From positions 3,217,312 to 3,281,311 of the forward strand of contig NC_079483.1 in NCBI RefSeq assembly GCF_026230105.1: a stretch of 64,000 bases of DNA, given 5' to 3'. The notes under the pieces were generated by a model that was not told the DNA's origin, did no database searches, and saw only the letters and a list, made by a program, of their open reading frames with translations. The first letter of the stretch is position 1. The number at the start of each line of letters is the position of its first letter. This DNA comes from Diorhabda sublineata. Its lineage: Eukaryota > Arthropoda > Insecta > Coleoptera > Chrysomelidae. The position numbers and the translations under genes were made by a program. Positions 31,741-43,839 of the stretch are shown here, piece by piece.

Positions 31741-32049
31741 ACGATTAGCGTTCGGAGCGATAAGTACCTATTTGCTAGAAACGAAGTTTTTTTTGTTCGA
31801 CTGCTGTATTCTGATTGTATCAGTTTTATACATATCTTCTTTGGACTAAACTCTTCTACTCAGTAACGATCGTGCGTTAATTTGACCCCACCACCCTGAC
31901 AAGTAATTATTAATAAAGAAGAATGTAACGTTGGCTTAAAGGCGTTAAACGTGTTGCAACAACATCTTCTAACAAAGCCGAATGTTCAAAAGCAGTACGC
32001 GCGGAGTGTACAGCAATTATCGATGATAATGATGCAACGACGTCAAGTT

Positions 32050-33844
32050 CCACGGTTTCAAAGGCGAAAAAAAGGAAGTATGATGAATCATATATCAGTT
32101 TCGGATTTGTTGATTCCAACGGCTCACTTCTCTGCATGTTATGTAGTAAACTGCTTCCTAATAGTTCCTAATAGCACCTGCCAAGTTGCGCCGACATTTA
32201 GTAACTGTACATCCCGAGTCTAAAGACAAGAATAGAGAATTTTTGTACGTAAAAAAGAACAGTTATTGGAAAGTCAAAAAAACTATGATGCAAGTAACCC
32301 AAACTATCAATGAAAAGGTCACAAAGGCATCATATTTAGTTAGCTATTGCATTGCACAAGAAGGTGAAGCGCACACTATCGCTGAGATTTTAATAAAACC
32401 ATGTGTGTTAGACATAACACAATGTATGCTCGATGAAAAATCTACAGAGCATCTTTCTACTGTGCCACTATCAAACGATACTGTTTCACGTCGAATTCAT
32501 GATCTGGCAAGCTACGTCAAACAAGAGCTAGTTACACGTCTACAAAAAGCACGATTCGTCTTGCAAATGGATGTGTCTACTGATGTCGTTGGTCTGGCTA
32601 TCTTGCTGGTTATCGTGAGATATCCATATGAAAGTTCTTTTGAAGAAGACATGCTTATGTGTTCACCGTTGCCCACAAACACTACCGGAGAAGAAATTTT
32701 TACTAAAATAAATATATTTTTTGAAGAAAATAATCTCAGTTGGAACGATTGCATTGACATTTATTTGTACATATGGGGCCAAGGCGATGACGGGTAAAAC
32801 AGCAGGAGTCGTCTCAAGAATACAAAAAAAAGCACCTAATTGTGGTTCCAGTCATTGTCTCCTGCATAGACAAACACTAGCAATGAAGCAAATGCCGTCA
32901 AACCCAAAATTAGTAATGGATGAAGCGGTAAAAATTATTAATTTTATCAAATCATGACCACTACAATCCCGATTGTTCTCATTATTGTGTGAGGATTATG
33001 GTAGCAAACATAAAACACTGCTGCTCCATACAGAAGTGCGATGGCTGTCTCAGGGTAAAACTTTAACAAGGCTATTTGAACTTAAAGCTTAAAACAAATA
33101 TTTCTTTCAGATACTTCTTTTAATTTGAAAGACCGTTTGTACGATAAAACTTGGTTGTTCCGACTGTCTTTCATAGCGGATATCTTTCAAAAACTGAACG
33201 AATTAAATTTATCATTGCAAGGTAAACAGACAACAGTGTTCCAGGCCTGTAACAAAATAACTGCCTTAAAAAGAAAATCAGATTTTTGGATTAGTTTCGT
33301 TAGTAAGAGAGAAATAGAAAGCTTTACGTTACTCAGTGAGTTTGTTAGCGATAACGACTCAGAAATGTTTCAAGATGATGTATTTGAAGAATTGGTCCAA
33401 TATCTCACTTCGTTGCGCGCATCTTTTGAGAAGTATTTTCCCGAAGAACAGAATACAAAATTGAAACTGAATTCATGGATTCATAATCCTTTTTTACCCA
33501 CCGTGCAGAAGCCCGAAAGTATGTCAAATGAGATATATGAATCTCTTTTAGAAATGTCATCAGACACAAGTATGGAGTCATTGTTCAAAACGACATCTCT
33601 CAACGATTATTGGTGCAGAATCCGTGATGAATACCCAATGCTTGCCAAAATGGCTCTGAATATTCTTCTTCCATTTCCAACAACATATTTGTGCGAAACA
33701 GGATTCTCAACCTATGTAGCCACGAAAACAAAATACCGGAATAGACTGGACGCCGAACCTGATATGAGACTTCAACTGTCTTCTATCAAACCTGATATCA
33801 ACCAATTAATGAAAAATAAAAAACAGTTCCTTACCTCCCATTAG
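32050..33844 (+). pseudogene. hAT transposase (ZBED/Buster-like), frameshifted
   Basis: The domains occur in the right order. A BED zinc finger comes first: KRKYDESYISFGF, then CMLCSKLLPNS (32070-32165) and, after a frame break, KLRRHLVTVHPES. A 10-bp tandem duplication (ttcctaatag) between the Cys and His pairs creates the stop. The next frame (32186-32797) includes the first catalytic region, VLQMDVSTD. A shift near 32775 leads to TYGAKAMTGKTAGVVSRIQ and SSHCLLHRQTLAMKQ, where the expected TDGA is TYGA, so the second catalytic Asp is lost. HTEVRWLSQGKTLTRLFELK follows at about 33030. The last frame (33125-33844) carries the C-terminal dimerisation region with FPTTYLCETGFS and ends at 33844. 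At least three lesions make it a pseudogene, though domain content is nearly complete. Confidence 0.88.
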
Positions 33845-34057
33845 TTATTTTTTTTTCTTTTTTAATATCTTCTATTTCTATTATTATACTTGTTATGTAA
33901 GTAAGTAATAAGTATATGTTACATTCTACGTTTATTATGCTTATTAATAAAGAATATACTTTTAGAGACTATTGTTTTATTGTAGGGTTCCGTCAAGTAT
34001 TTCGCTTTCCAAAAGGGTTCCGTCACTAAGATAGTTTGAGAACCGCTGGTCTATAAC

Positions 34058-35630
34058 ATTATTATTACGTAGTATTATACGTCAGTTAGTGCCTCGAACA
34101 TGCAGAAAAAATTATACTTTTAAAAAAAGAAATATTCTTTGAAGCACTTTTAACTTTTTTGAAAAATACTCTATTTACAATAAACGACTTATAATTTTTA
34201 CAGAAAATAACTTAATGGACCCGAATTGCAGTCAACTTATATTTGTTACGTGTTTTGGAATGCACTGAATATTATTTACAGAATGAAGTATAAAAAAATG
34301 AATACAAAAAATTCTTTTATTTATAACAAAATATTTCTCAAATAAACAATTGAAAAAAGAAAAAACTATCTTTTTTGAAAATATTCAAGAACACTAGAAT
34401 TTATGATTTTTTTTAACAGAAAACCAATCGTTTTGTCTTTAAGAATCATAATTCTTGTGAATTAATATAATATAAAACATTTTTTTTCGATTTCCTCATA
34501 AATAATGTTTTTGTTTATAACAATTTTTGAACAATAGCAGCTAGACATTATTTTAAACAGCTTTTAAGCATGAGACATCTAAGCTATCAAAATTTTAAAA
34601 AAAATTTTTCACCGCGGATTATTGTGTATTGATGTAACCCAGCACCATTTGGATTTTTTTTATTTCTTATTATCTATATTTTCTATGTATAAATAATTTG
34701 TTTTTGTGTCAGGGAGACGCAAAGAGCACGGAATTCAGACTTCAGTATTTGGTTCTAATTTCAGGGCTCTGTAAAAATTATAAATAATTGAGCTACAGTT
34801 TCGGGAATTCGAACTTTTTTTAGTAAATCAACTGATCTTTTTATTTTTCAAATTTCCGAAATTATTTAAATTCCTCGAGATATTCAAAAAAATCAAACAC
34901 CCATTTTTTCACTAATTTGCTCATAACTGTACTTGTAATTTTAATTATATACAATATTTTATAGCATTTTTTTGATGAAAATATTGAAGAAATAAAGAAT
35001 TCATGATCCTTTTCAAATAAATCGATTCATTAATTTCAATATTTAGTCGCAAAAAACGATTTTTAATCAACGAACGCATTTTTTAAGAACAAATAAATGT
35101 TTTTGAAGAAGCATTTTCTCTTAAAAAATCATGATTATCGTCAATTAATAAAATATGAAAAATGTTTTTCTCAATTACCCATGAAAAATGTTTTTCTTTA
35201 AAACCCTTTTTCACACAATAGCAATTTAAAATTATTTTCAAGTAACTTATAACCATAACACATCAAAGCAATCAAAATTTTTGAAAAAATATTTTCTTTT
35301 TACTTTTTTTTTCTTTAATAATGGTTGCTAAAAAATTTAATATAATAGTTCTCCATTTTTTGTTACGGTTATCTATTTCTCAGCCTATTATGAATAATAT
35401 CACCAAGGGAAATAAATGCTAGGATTTTAGTTTAATAATTATTGAGATTTTTTTGTTAACTTTCAGCTTTCAAAAAATTTTTTTATTCCGCAATAAATAG
35501 AGATAAACATTTTTTGATTACAAATTATTGTTTATTCATGTATCCCAACATTACATGAATTAATTTATTCCTTATTAAATCATATTTAATATGTTTAAAT
35601 GATTTTTTGTTTGTTTTTGGGTCAGAGAGA
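34058..35630. repeat. long-period AT-rich repeat, units 1 and 2
   Basis: A segment at about 34540-34730 (gtattgatgtaaccc..., tttttgtgtcagggagacgc) recurs at about 35220-35640 (ttattcatgtatccc..., tttttgggtcagagagacgc), giving a period near 905 bp. The block after it (cgagatattcaaaaaaatca, cccattttttcactaat, 34877-34920) recurs a third time at about 37345-37395, beyond the inserted RTE copy. No coding potential is seen. This looks like a tandem repeat or a duplicated non-coding element. Confidence 0.55.
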
Positions 35631-35639
35631 CGCAACTCG

Positions 35640-37340
35640 GACGTAAGCCATACTATCCGTTTTTGGCTCTTCTTGGAGATCATTTTTCAATTTTCAAATT
35701 TAATTTCTTCTTTTCCTCCTTCTTGTATGATAGGTTTAAAACCTGTTTTTTCTTCATTTTTAGCCTCCTGGATCCATTTCTTTCTCGGTCGATCAATACT
35801 TCTTCTGCCTGTTGACGAATTATCCTTTGCGATACACACAAGTCTTTCGCTTGTATCTAGTGTGTCTTAGTTGTATCGGGTCTTGTTTCTACTGTATATA
35901 TCATTATAGATCTAATTGTTGTTTTGATATATTCTACTTTTTGTTTCGTTTGTAAGATGTTTATTTTTCCAAATAGTGCTGTTGAGCCATGCTGCTACTT
36001 TATTTGTTTTGACGGCCCGCTGTGTCGCACCTTATTATCGACATCTCCATAGCTCGTTATCTTATTTTTCTTTTTATCTACTATGTAGAAGAAGTCTCTT
36101 GAGATCGTGCTCGGATTCAGCGAACAGTACGGCATCATCCGCGTAGCAAAGTATTTTAAGTTGTTTGTTACCCATCTAGTACCCTTTGCCCTGTCGTACT
36201 TTTTTTATAACTTTGGTCATTATTATATTGGATAAAAGAGGGCTTAATGAGTCACCTTGTCTGATGCCGCAATTTACAGGTACAGCATTCGTCAACTTGT
36301 TAGTAGTGGGTTGGACTTAATTATAGGAATAGATTTTCTCCATGGTGTGACCTATATTTATCGGGATGTCTCTATTATATAACAGATGTATAACATCTTC
36401 AAGTTTAATGCAGTCGAACGTTTTCTGAAGGTATAGGAAACCAGATAGGCTGGTTTGTTATATTCTATGGATTTCTCAACTACTTGTCTCAATATGAATA
36501 CAGCGTCACGCAAGACCTTCCGGATCTGGAGCTTTGTTGTTCTTCCAACAAAGATGTAATTGCGTTAATTTTGTTTGTTTTTACTTTGTGACTAGTTTCA
36601 AAATCGTGTCTAGTTATATAGGTATAGTTATTTAGGCACTTTTTATCTCCTTTCTTAAACATTGGAATCATTGTTCTAGTTCTTCATCTGTGAGATCTAG
36701 TTTTTTCTTTTGGGTCAGATTGGTAAGTGCTGTTGTTAAACTGTCTCCTCCGTATCTTTGTACATCGTTTGGTATACCGTCTAGCTCGGGAGACATCCTA
36801 TTTTTCAGAGCTTCAGGGGCTTTTTGTACTTCTTGCTGACTGATATGTAATTCTTCTCTTATTTGTGGTATATTAATATGTTGATGGTTGTCATTTCCTT
36901 CAAATAATACTGTCAGATATCTTGCCCATTATTCTTGAGGTATTTTGTTAGATTCTGCAAATTCTGTTATTTCTTTTCGCTGTGTCCACAGGAAACACCA
37001 CATTTGTTTCTGAGTACCATAAAAATCACTATATAATCTTTTGGAGAATTGTTCCCAATATCAATTCTTTTGTCAGTCCTACTAGTAGATTAGTCTCATT
37101 TCGAATTAATCTGTATTGTTCTTGGGTTTCGTAGAATTTTGAACTTCAAATAAGCATTTTCTTTGCATTTATCTTTCCCTTCTTTTGTCTTTTGTCGTTT
37201 ATTTTATTCCAACTTTCATTTACGTCTTCTGTTTCATTCATTGGGTTCTGATATAGCTTTTGTGTAATTCTGTCTTGGTATAGTTTTTTGTGGAATCTTC
37301 CCATAGTGATTCTTTATTGATTCTTTGTCCAGTAAAATTT
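35640..37340 (-). mobile_element. RTE-type LINE, decayed reverse-strand copy
   Basis: Read on the minus strand, the order is as follows. A linker with WNKINDKRQKKGKINAK lies near 37200. Then comes the start of the RT domain, with EALKNRMSPELDGIPND and TMIPMFKKGDKKCLNNY (36671 leftwards). FDCIKLEDVIHLLYNRDIPI is near 36400. CGIRQGDSLSPLLSNIIMTK is near 36250 and KILCYADDAVLFAE, the YADD box, near 36150. The thumb follows with KVEYIKTTIRSIMIYTVETR near 35920, and the C-terminal STGRRSIDRPRKKWIQEA near 35800. Stops, frame changes and a duplicated or deleted stretch around 36430-36560 are present, and the endonuclease is missing. The motifs match the forward copy at 39355-42094. It is inserted inside the 905-bp-period repeat. 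Confidence 0.8.
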
Positions 37341-37499
37341 TTCGAGATATGTATATAAAATAAATCAAATACCCATTTTCTTCACTTAATAGCTTATAAC
37401 TTTTATAAATGTTCTCAGCGCCTTTTTGGACCTTTCCTTAAATTTTTTAGATAACAATGCGAATCGAATGAGACCTTGGTTCTAAATTTTGGAGACTAT

Positions 37500-38380
37500 T
37501 GAACATTTTACAAAAAATGGTACATGTGAAACAGACATTTTCGTTTTCGCTTTGGCTTCAGTACTGTAATATTAAATGTGAAAGTCATTATCAGAGATGT
37601 ATGCATTTATGATTCATCATCATAATCTATATTAGAATAAGTAGTCAGATGCATATTTAGTAAAATAAAATGAAAATGAATCCTTATTCCACCAAAACTA
37701 TTTGATTGGGAATAACATTAATTTATAGCATAACTCGTGTCATTCACATGTGCGAAACTATAATATCATCTTGTGTTGATGCAAATGTTTAATATGAATA
37801 GGGGTAGACCATAGAATAACATGATATATTTATTATTTCAACCCTCAATAATAATATTGCAGTGTTATTTTGGTCGGATGAATGCATACTATCAGATAAA
37901 ATTAAAGGGCAAGCTGATAGATGGAGGGTGATAAATTTAAGTATATATACACGAAATAATAAGATTGGTTTTCTAGCGAACTATTTAATATAATTTGAAT
38001 GTGAAACATGGATTACTCAGATTTCGGTATTTCACAACAATATTATATGTTCTTTCAAAATTAATGCCGTCTACGGTTATAAACCTTTATTATTGATTTG
38101 GCACTAATTAAAAGGCATCAGCAACTCAAAATTTCCTCAACAGCTCTAAATTTACTTTATACCAACTCAACAATTCTTAATATTTTTTTGAATTACTTTC
38201 TTCCAGTTACTATAAGTCCTAAAGCGTACTTTTAAAATTAAAAAAAAAAACATTTCTAGACTTGATGTAGAAAAGGGAGTTTATAATCTAAAATTCAGTC
38301 ATATCTTTGATATGACAAATAATTCCAATAATATACAATAGCACAACGTCCTTAATGCTGTAACGAGCTTTTTGGTACCA
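37500..38380. other. AT-rich non-coding stretch, nothing recognised
   Basis: I see no coding region, inverted ends or tandem repeats that I can support in this stretch. Confidence 0.4.
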
Positions 38381-38439
38381 TTTTCAAGGGGAGTCTCCTT
38401 ACACCTTCAGCTTATTTACTGACTATCGTTTTTGTCCTC

Positions 38440-38875
38440 TTCTCACAGTTTTTTTTCAGTTTCTCTCCCTCATTTTTTCAAAATCCATTCCCGTCTCATC
38501 AATCCTAATCCATCCTGATCTCGGTTTTTCCTTTTCCTCTTCCACTTTGCGTCCACATCACAATCATTCGTATCCCAGAATCTTGTCCAGCCCTCCATAT
38601 ATGTCCCAGCTATCTCACCCTTGCTTCTTTGATTATCCTATTCATAATCTCACCCTCCAGAGCTCTCTATATTTCGATTTGTTCTACTTGTATATGCATG
38701 ATTTCCTTTTTTTGATTCCCATAATAGTATGTGGGATTTTTTTTCCATCCTCAGCATCATATCGGCCTCTTTCTTTGTTATACTCATTTTAGTATTCCCA
38801 TTATATCCCATTATAGCACGTGTGGTTTTTTTTAATCCTCAGCATTATATGCGCCTATTTCTTTGTCATACTCAA
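38440..38875 (-). repeat. tandem duplication in a possible LINE tail
   Basis: Two units of about 75-88 bp, at 38713-38786 and 38801-38874, share cccataatagtatgtggga / cccattatagcacgtgtgg, then atcctcagca, then ctttctttgtcatactca. On the minus strand the preceding sequence is charged (KVEEEKEKPRSGWIRIDETG, then RRGQKR), reminiscent of the Arg-rich C-terminus of RTE-like LINEs. This is too decayed to call a gene. Confidence 0.4.
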
Positions 38876-39049
38876 ATTATTTTTGGAAACAGAATTATCA
38901 TTCTTGTCTTTATAGATTTGCTGGAGCAAAATATTTGGAATTATCGAGGCAGCATTCAGTACCAAAATTAATTCATCTGTTTCTCAATGATGGTAACCCA
39001 AATTTCACAAATATAGAAAAATCGTACAGTCAGGTCGATACTAGCCATT

Positions 39050-39290
39050 ATTATATGTGAAGGTTCGTTATAATAATTACTATTTTTACATTGTATTGTG
39101 AGAAAGAGATTCATCAATTGGCCTGCTACACCACCAGAACGTACTCCACTAGATTTCATTTTGTGTGTTTATTTAACATCTGAAATATCCTAAATTATAT
39201 TAGAGACTTGAGAGATGGAATTCATGCCAAAGTAATTGATAATACCTTCTAACAATGCACTCACATATTTATCATTAAAATAACTATGCG
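39050..39290 (+). pseudogene. C-terminal fragment of a Tc1/mariner-type transposase
   Basis: The plus strand reads INWPATPPERTPLDFILCVY (about 39114-39172), matching WPARSPDLTPLDFFLWGY around the third catalytic Asp. NIRDLRDGIHAKVID then matches the ..L..RI..... tail. It is probably from the TACAGGG group, like 23636-24600. It ends where the RTE copy begins. Confidence 0.55.
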
Positions 39291-39362
39291 TGAGCTATTT
39301 TCACAAATATTTGAATTCTTTAGACTTTGAACTCTGCCTGTGATATCGCTGGGTGGACTGAG

Positions 39363-39373
39363 TAGCTCAGTGG
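39363..39373 (+). promoter_or_regulatory. box-A-like tRNA motif in the RTE leader
   Basis: TAGCTCAGTGG is a perfect match to the tRNA box A consensus TRGCNNAGYNGG core. It lies about 195 bases upstream of the RTE endonuclease start in a locally GC-rich leader. No box B with suitable spacing was found (a weak ggtttagcctc lies about 100 bases on). Confidence 0.4.
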
Positions 39374-39557
39374 TTTCATAGCCGCTCCCAAGCCCAGCTA
39401 AAAGAGGAGGGCTCCAAGTGAGGCTAGCGACCTGCTTGGGTAAAAAAAGTGCTCAGAGATCCAACGGTTTAGCCTCGGATGTGACTGGATTAAATAATAA
39501 CAACCTGGCGAGAAAAAGGATTAAGCGCAAAAGGAAAACGACTTTACTTAGAATTGG

Positions 39558-40124
39558 ATGCGAATTGGATGCTGGAATGTAACATCATTTAATAATAAAG
39601 ACCAAGAAATTTTACTCGAAATAAAAAGACACAAATTAGATATATGCGCCCTTTCGGAGACTAAAAAGAAGGGCAAAGGCAACAGCAAATATGGAAACTA
39701 CATTCTAATATACAACGGCAAGAATAAAAATGAAAGAGCAACATCAGGAGTTGGCTTACTGCTACACGAAAGCTACGAGAACCAAATCAGAAATATAATA
39801 TACGTTAACGACAGAATACTTCAGGCGACGATCAACCTACAAAAATCAAGACCAACGCATATAAGTATCTACGCACCCGACAGCAGCAAAACACAGGCGG
39901 ATATAGATATATTCTATCAGACATTACAAACAGTCTTAGACGGTATACCCAATCATGACGGAATAATAATCTTAGGGGATTTCAATGCAAGAATTGGCGA
40001 TGAACTTATTCCTGGTATCAAAAATCGATTTAACGAAGAAACAATCAATGAGAGTGGTGAAAAAATGATACAACTATGCATACACAATCAACTAAGAATT
40101 AATAAACACATAAACACAACATAA
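39558..40124 (+). pseudogene. RTE apurinic endonuclease domain
   Basis: 188 codons open. The N-terminal motif RIGCWNV(R/T)S, then CALSETK (the catalytic Glu), SGVGLLLHES, SIYAPDSS and LGDFNARIG (catalytic Asp and Asn) are all present in the spacing of AP-endonuclease-like domains of LINEs. The frame breaks after KHINTT near 40120 and resumes one frame over with GHKSTIDYVITN, so the final SDH-type histidine region is disrupted (TNHQLV in its place). Confidence 0.85.
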
Positions 40125-41059
40125 ATATACATTCGAAAATACACGAGGACATAAATCAACTATAGATTACGTTATTACAAATAAAAATATCCATCCGACA
40201 AGAATACAGGATACTAGATCTCTAACTTCTGCAAATGCAGGAACAAACCATCAGCTTGTAATGGCAAAAATGCGAACAACCATTCAACGTTCTTGTAACA
40301 AACCTATCGAAGAAGTAAGCAAATTGAATATAGAATCCCTATTAGACAAGTTGACAAAATACCTTCATCAACAAAGGCTCAGAGAGAAAATTGCTGCTAA
40401 TAATATCCAAAAGACAGATGACATCGAAACAGCATGGACAAAACTAAGAACTAATATAATACAAGCAGCAGAAGGACTGTGGAAGAAGGACTATAAAAAA
40501 AAGACGAAGAATAAATACAAAACCGTGGTTTAGACAAGAAGTCAAGATCCTAGCCGAAGAGAGAAGAAAATCGTACTTGCAATACAGATCCAATACAACA
40601 ACGTATAATGACTATAAAGCTGTAAGAAATAGAGTCAACGAAAATATTCGAAAAATTAAAAGAGATCAGTGGGAGAAGTTTTCGAATGATATGGAACATG
40701 ATTTATATGGGGGACAGAAAAAATGTAGAATCTTCTGAGGGATAGGAGGAAACCAATAAACGAATACATACAAAATACAAAAATCACGGCAGACGAAAGA
40801 CATTTTGAAAAACTTTATAGTTCAACACAAGCTAACGTATCAGCACAGGAATTACCCTACGAAGATGAGAACATCAATGGAATACAAAATAGGATTTTCT
40901 CCCTGCATAAAATACAACAAATGATAGCCAAGATAGAAGAGGCGACAAACTGTGTAATGAATTACAATCCTTCCATCTGAATGGAAAGAAAGTATTCTGA
41001 TACCGATTTTAAAAAAGGGAGAAAAAACCGATCCCCAAAATTATCGAGGCATTAGCCTG

Positions 41060-41620
41060 ATGAGTACGGTTCTGAAACTATTCACTAAAATCTTAGCAGA
41101 AGAAGTAATGTCTACCGGGATATGTGAAGAACAACAAGATTTCAGAAACAACAGATCTGCTATAGATGCTATATTTATAATGCGCCAAATAACTGAAACA
41201 GCCATAGAGTTTAATAAGGCAGCCTTTATGTGCTTCATTGATCTCACCCAAGCGTTTGATAGGATACGCTTAACTGAGGTTATAACTCTACTAAAAAAAA
41301 GGAACGTTCACTACAATATAATAAGAGTTATAGAAAAACTTAACACCGATAATTATACCTTTGTGAGAACGGCCATCAAATTAGGAAATAAAATACCTGT
41401 GGCAACTGATATCAGACAAGGGGATAGCCTAAGCCCAATCCTGTTCAATATTATAATGGACGAAATCATCAACGAAGTAAAGCAAGCCGGGAGAGGATAC
41501 CGAATGGGAGACAAAGAGATATAAATAATATGCTATGCTGATGACGCAGTAATAATCTCGGAAGACGAAGATAACCTACAGAAGCTCCTATATAAATTCC
41601 AATAAATTGTGAACACGTAC
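41060..41620 (+). pseudogene. RTE reverse transcriptase domain
   Basis: The frame opens within SPKLSRH/NYRGISLMSTVLKLFT, then FIDLTQAFDRIRLTEV (first catalytic Asp), RQGDSLSPILFNIIMDEI, and after one stop (41521) ICYADDAVIISEDEDNLQ (the YADD pair). The region upstream that should carry the SPGPDGI fingers motif is replaced by a short shifted segment, so this is a deletion derivative. Confidence 0.82.
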
Positions 41621-42159
41621 AGCATGCAAATATCCACAAAAAAAAAACAAAATCTCTGACAATATCTAGAGAACCGAGAAGATGTAAACTAACGATCTTC
41701 GATCAGAGTGTAGAACAAGTGATGTCCTTCAAATATCTAGGGACAAACATAACAAGCGATAGAAATCTAAAGAAAGAAGTAAAAGCACAAACAACAAAGG
41801 CAGCATTAATATCAGGATACCTTAGAGATAGAAAAATGAAGAAATAAGGGACATGTGCGATATTCATGATGTAGTAAGATGGACAAGGAGCCGCAGAAGA
41901 GAATGGAGAGACCAGGTTGACAAAATTCCAAATAAACGGTTAGCAAAAATTGCAAAGGAAAAGAAACTAGACACAACTCCTGGACGACCACCTATAAGGT
42001 GGTATGAAAGCTGGTCCTCAGCATACCAAACTACTCCTGGCAAACCCTTGATGAAAATACAGGACCTAGTCCTAACGTAAGAAGAAGAAGAAGACTTTGA
42101 AGATTTTATCTCAAGAACTATGTCCAATTAAGTATGATATATAAATCTATTAAGAAGGG

Positions 42160-42435
42160 TCTACCTCTCATTATGACTTGATCGTTGAAAAAGACTTTGA
42201 ATAGATTATTTCGAAATCATTGTATCAGTGAGTTTATCGAATAGACGGTTAAGCCACAAGATCTTACTCCACTGAATTTATTTGTGTAGGTTAATTTGGC
42301 TAATAGGCTCAATAATATTCAGAAAGTTGAAAATGGGATTCGCGAGGCAACTAAGACCATTCGACCTGACATGCTTGAGAAAGTGCTGCAAGAATCCAAA
42401 ACAATACTGGCTTATTGTCAAACTATGTCAGAACC
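42160..42435 (+). pseudogene. C-terminal Tc1/mariner-type transposase fragment
   Basis: The plus strand reads RLFRNHCISEFIE, then QDLTPLNLFVWVNLANRL (PDLTPLDFFLWGY-type third Asp motif), then ENGIREATKTIRPDMLEKV and ESKTILAYC. This is the usual C-terminal helix of the TACAGGG-type group. Frames are intermixed and no ends were found. It directly follows the RTE tail. Confidence 0.6.
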
Positions 42436-42439
42436 TCAA

Positions 42440-43800
42440 TTTGCGTAACTTATTCGAACTTTTTTTTAAACGGTAACGGTCCACCCTAGACACGCTCATG
42501 TGTAAAGACTCGGTTTGAAACAATGGTGTCAAATGCACTAATTATCGGTTCTGTGTGAAATGGGCTTAATAAATATAATATCTGATTAAGAAAGTAGAAA
42601 AGTTCTTCGAAAATGTTAAAATATATTTGTGAATATTGTTTAATGTCGACGAAAATGCTTCTGTAATTTTTTGTAATCAGTTCAATTGGTTCAAATAAAA
42701 CAAAGTGCCATAATTATTGAAACAGTAGTTATACTATTATATATTGGAAAAATAAATCTTTCCACAACTCTATATCGAATTTTTTAATTAAGTGGATAAC
42801 TTTGCTACTAGCAAATATATTTTGCTCAACTTCCTTCATAAAAACATGCACTAAATATTCTGCATATAATGAAAAAAATGGTGGAATAGTGAAAACTGGA
42901 AAAGAACGATAATAAGGAAAATAATCTAGGTCATTGAGAGAACAGATCATCCTGTATTGAAACGGTATCAGGTCAGTTTCAATTACTCAAGCATTTCAAA
43001 TATTATTCAAGTTCATTGTCCTGCATGTGCCAAATATTTTCAGCATCGGAAAATATTTTCTTTGTAGGGAGATTTTCACTTCTTTTGTTGTAATTTTCCT
43101 TCAATAAACCTACTGACTTTCTTATGTTATATGTCAATAACGACTGTTTTCATAAAGAACCTCATTATTTCGAATTATGATTATATTATAACTTTCGTTC
43201 TAAATATTGTGAATGCCTTTTCTTATTCATACAATCAAACAATATAATCAATAATGTGTTACTTTTGTAGAATAAATCGGCCACATATCAATGGAACTAA
43301 GTGAATAATTTACTGTTTTTGAATTTATCATTCGGTGCAAAAGATTCTTTGTTTATAATAAAACAATAGACATTTTTTTAATTTTTTTAATATATTCCTA
43401 TTAATACATTTATCTTGATCAAAATAAACATAGTTCTTAATTCAATAATTAATTCACTTGAATTTGTCTTGTAGATGGATTACGATGTTTATATCATTTT
43501 TATTCCAAATTTGTGATTTTTCATTTACTTCTTCATCCACCTACTCCTATGTTATCCATAATGAAACGATAATTGACATTATTTTATTTATTTTTTTATT
43601 TTTGTGTGTATCTTGTTCAAAAAATTGTTGTTTTTACAATTTTCCCATAAAAATTAAATTAATATTGCGACAAGAGAAGTCGGTTTTTCGTAATTAGAGC
43701 GAAAGTCAATTTTCACTCTGACTCTATGCTTCTCTCGTAATTTTAATAATCCCGTATGTAAAAACAAGCAGGTGTTTGGAAAAAATCATTGAAAACTTCT
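42440..43800. other. AT-rich stretch, nothing recognised
   Basis: The 73-codon and 79-codon open frames here (42729-42950 minus, 43458-43697 plus) are low-complexity or hydrophobic and resemble nothing. No terminal repeats seen. Confidence 0.35.
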
Positions 43801-43839
43801 CAAGACATTGCATGCGCCGTCATTCATCAAGAGTGAAAT

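Larger units (their letters stand above)
31136..34048 (+). mobile_element. hAT element, near full length, with target duplication
   Basis: The 2913-bp element is flanked on both sides by gtctataac (31127-31135 and 34049-34057); hAT elements make 8-bp duplications, so one base may be chance. The left end reads caccatactcaaagtgtgtt and the right end reads back cagcggttctcaaactatct, so about ten of the first 14 bases agree and the left end has drifted from the hAT consensus CAGNGGTTCTCAAA. GGAACC/GGTTCC sub-terminal motifs occur near both ends (31156-31196 and 33985-34023). The interior holds a promoter-like segment and a mutated transposase gene on the plus strand. Confidence 0.88.
39355..42094 (+). 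mobile_element. RTE-type LINE, forward copy, internally deleted
   Basis: The element runs from a GC-richer leader (39355-39540) to an (AAG)n tail at 42078-42094. The coding region is broken into frames. The apurinic endonuclease is at 39558-40124 (MRIGCWNVTSFNNKDQEILL, ALSETKKKGKGN, IIILGDFNARIG). The linker is at 40261-40710. The reverse transcriptase is at 41060-41620, with TQAFDRIRLTEVITLL, IRQGDSLSPILFNIIMDEII, and a CYADDAVIISED box just after a stop at 41521. A C-terminal Arg-rich segment (MCDIHDVVRWTRSRRREWRD, PGRPPIRWYESW) stops at 42080. Compared with the usual roughly 3-kb RTE, the fingers of the RT (near 40960) and much of the thumb (near 41845) are deleted. The lengths and order identify RTE; the copy is dead. 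Confidence 0.88.

Noticed and set aside
31678..31866. 62-codon frame just after the hAT TATA box
   Set aside because: It does not connect to the BED-finger frame and looks like an untranslated leader.
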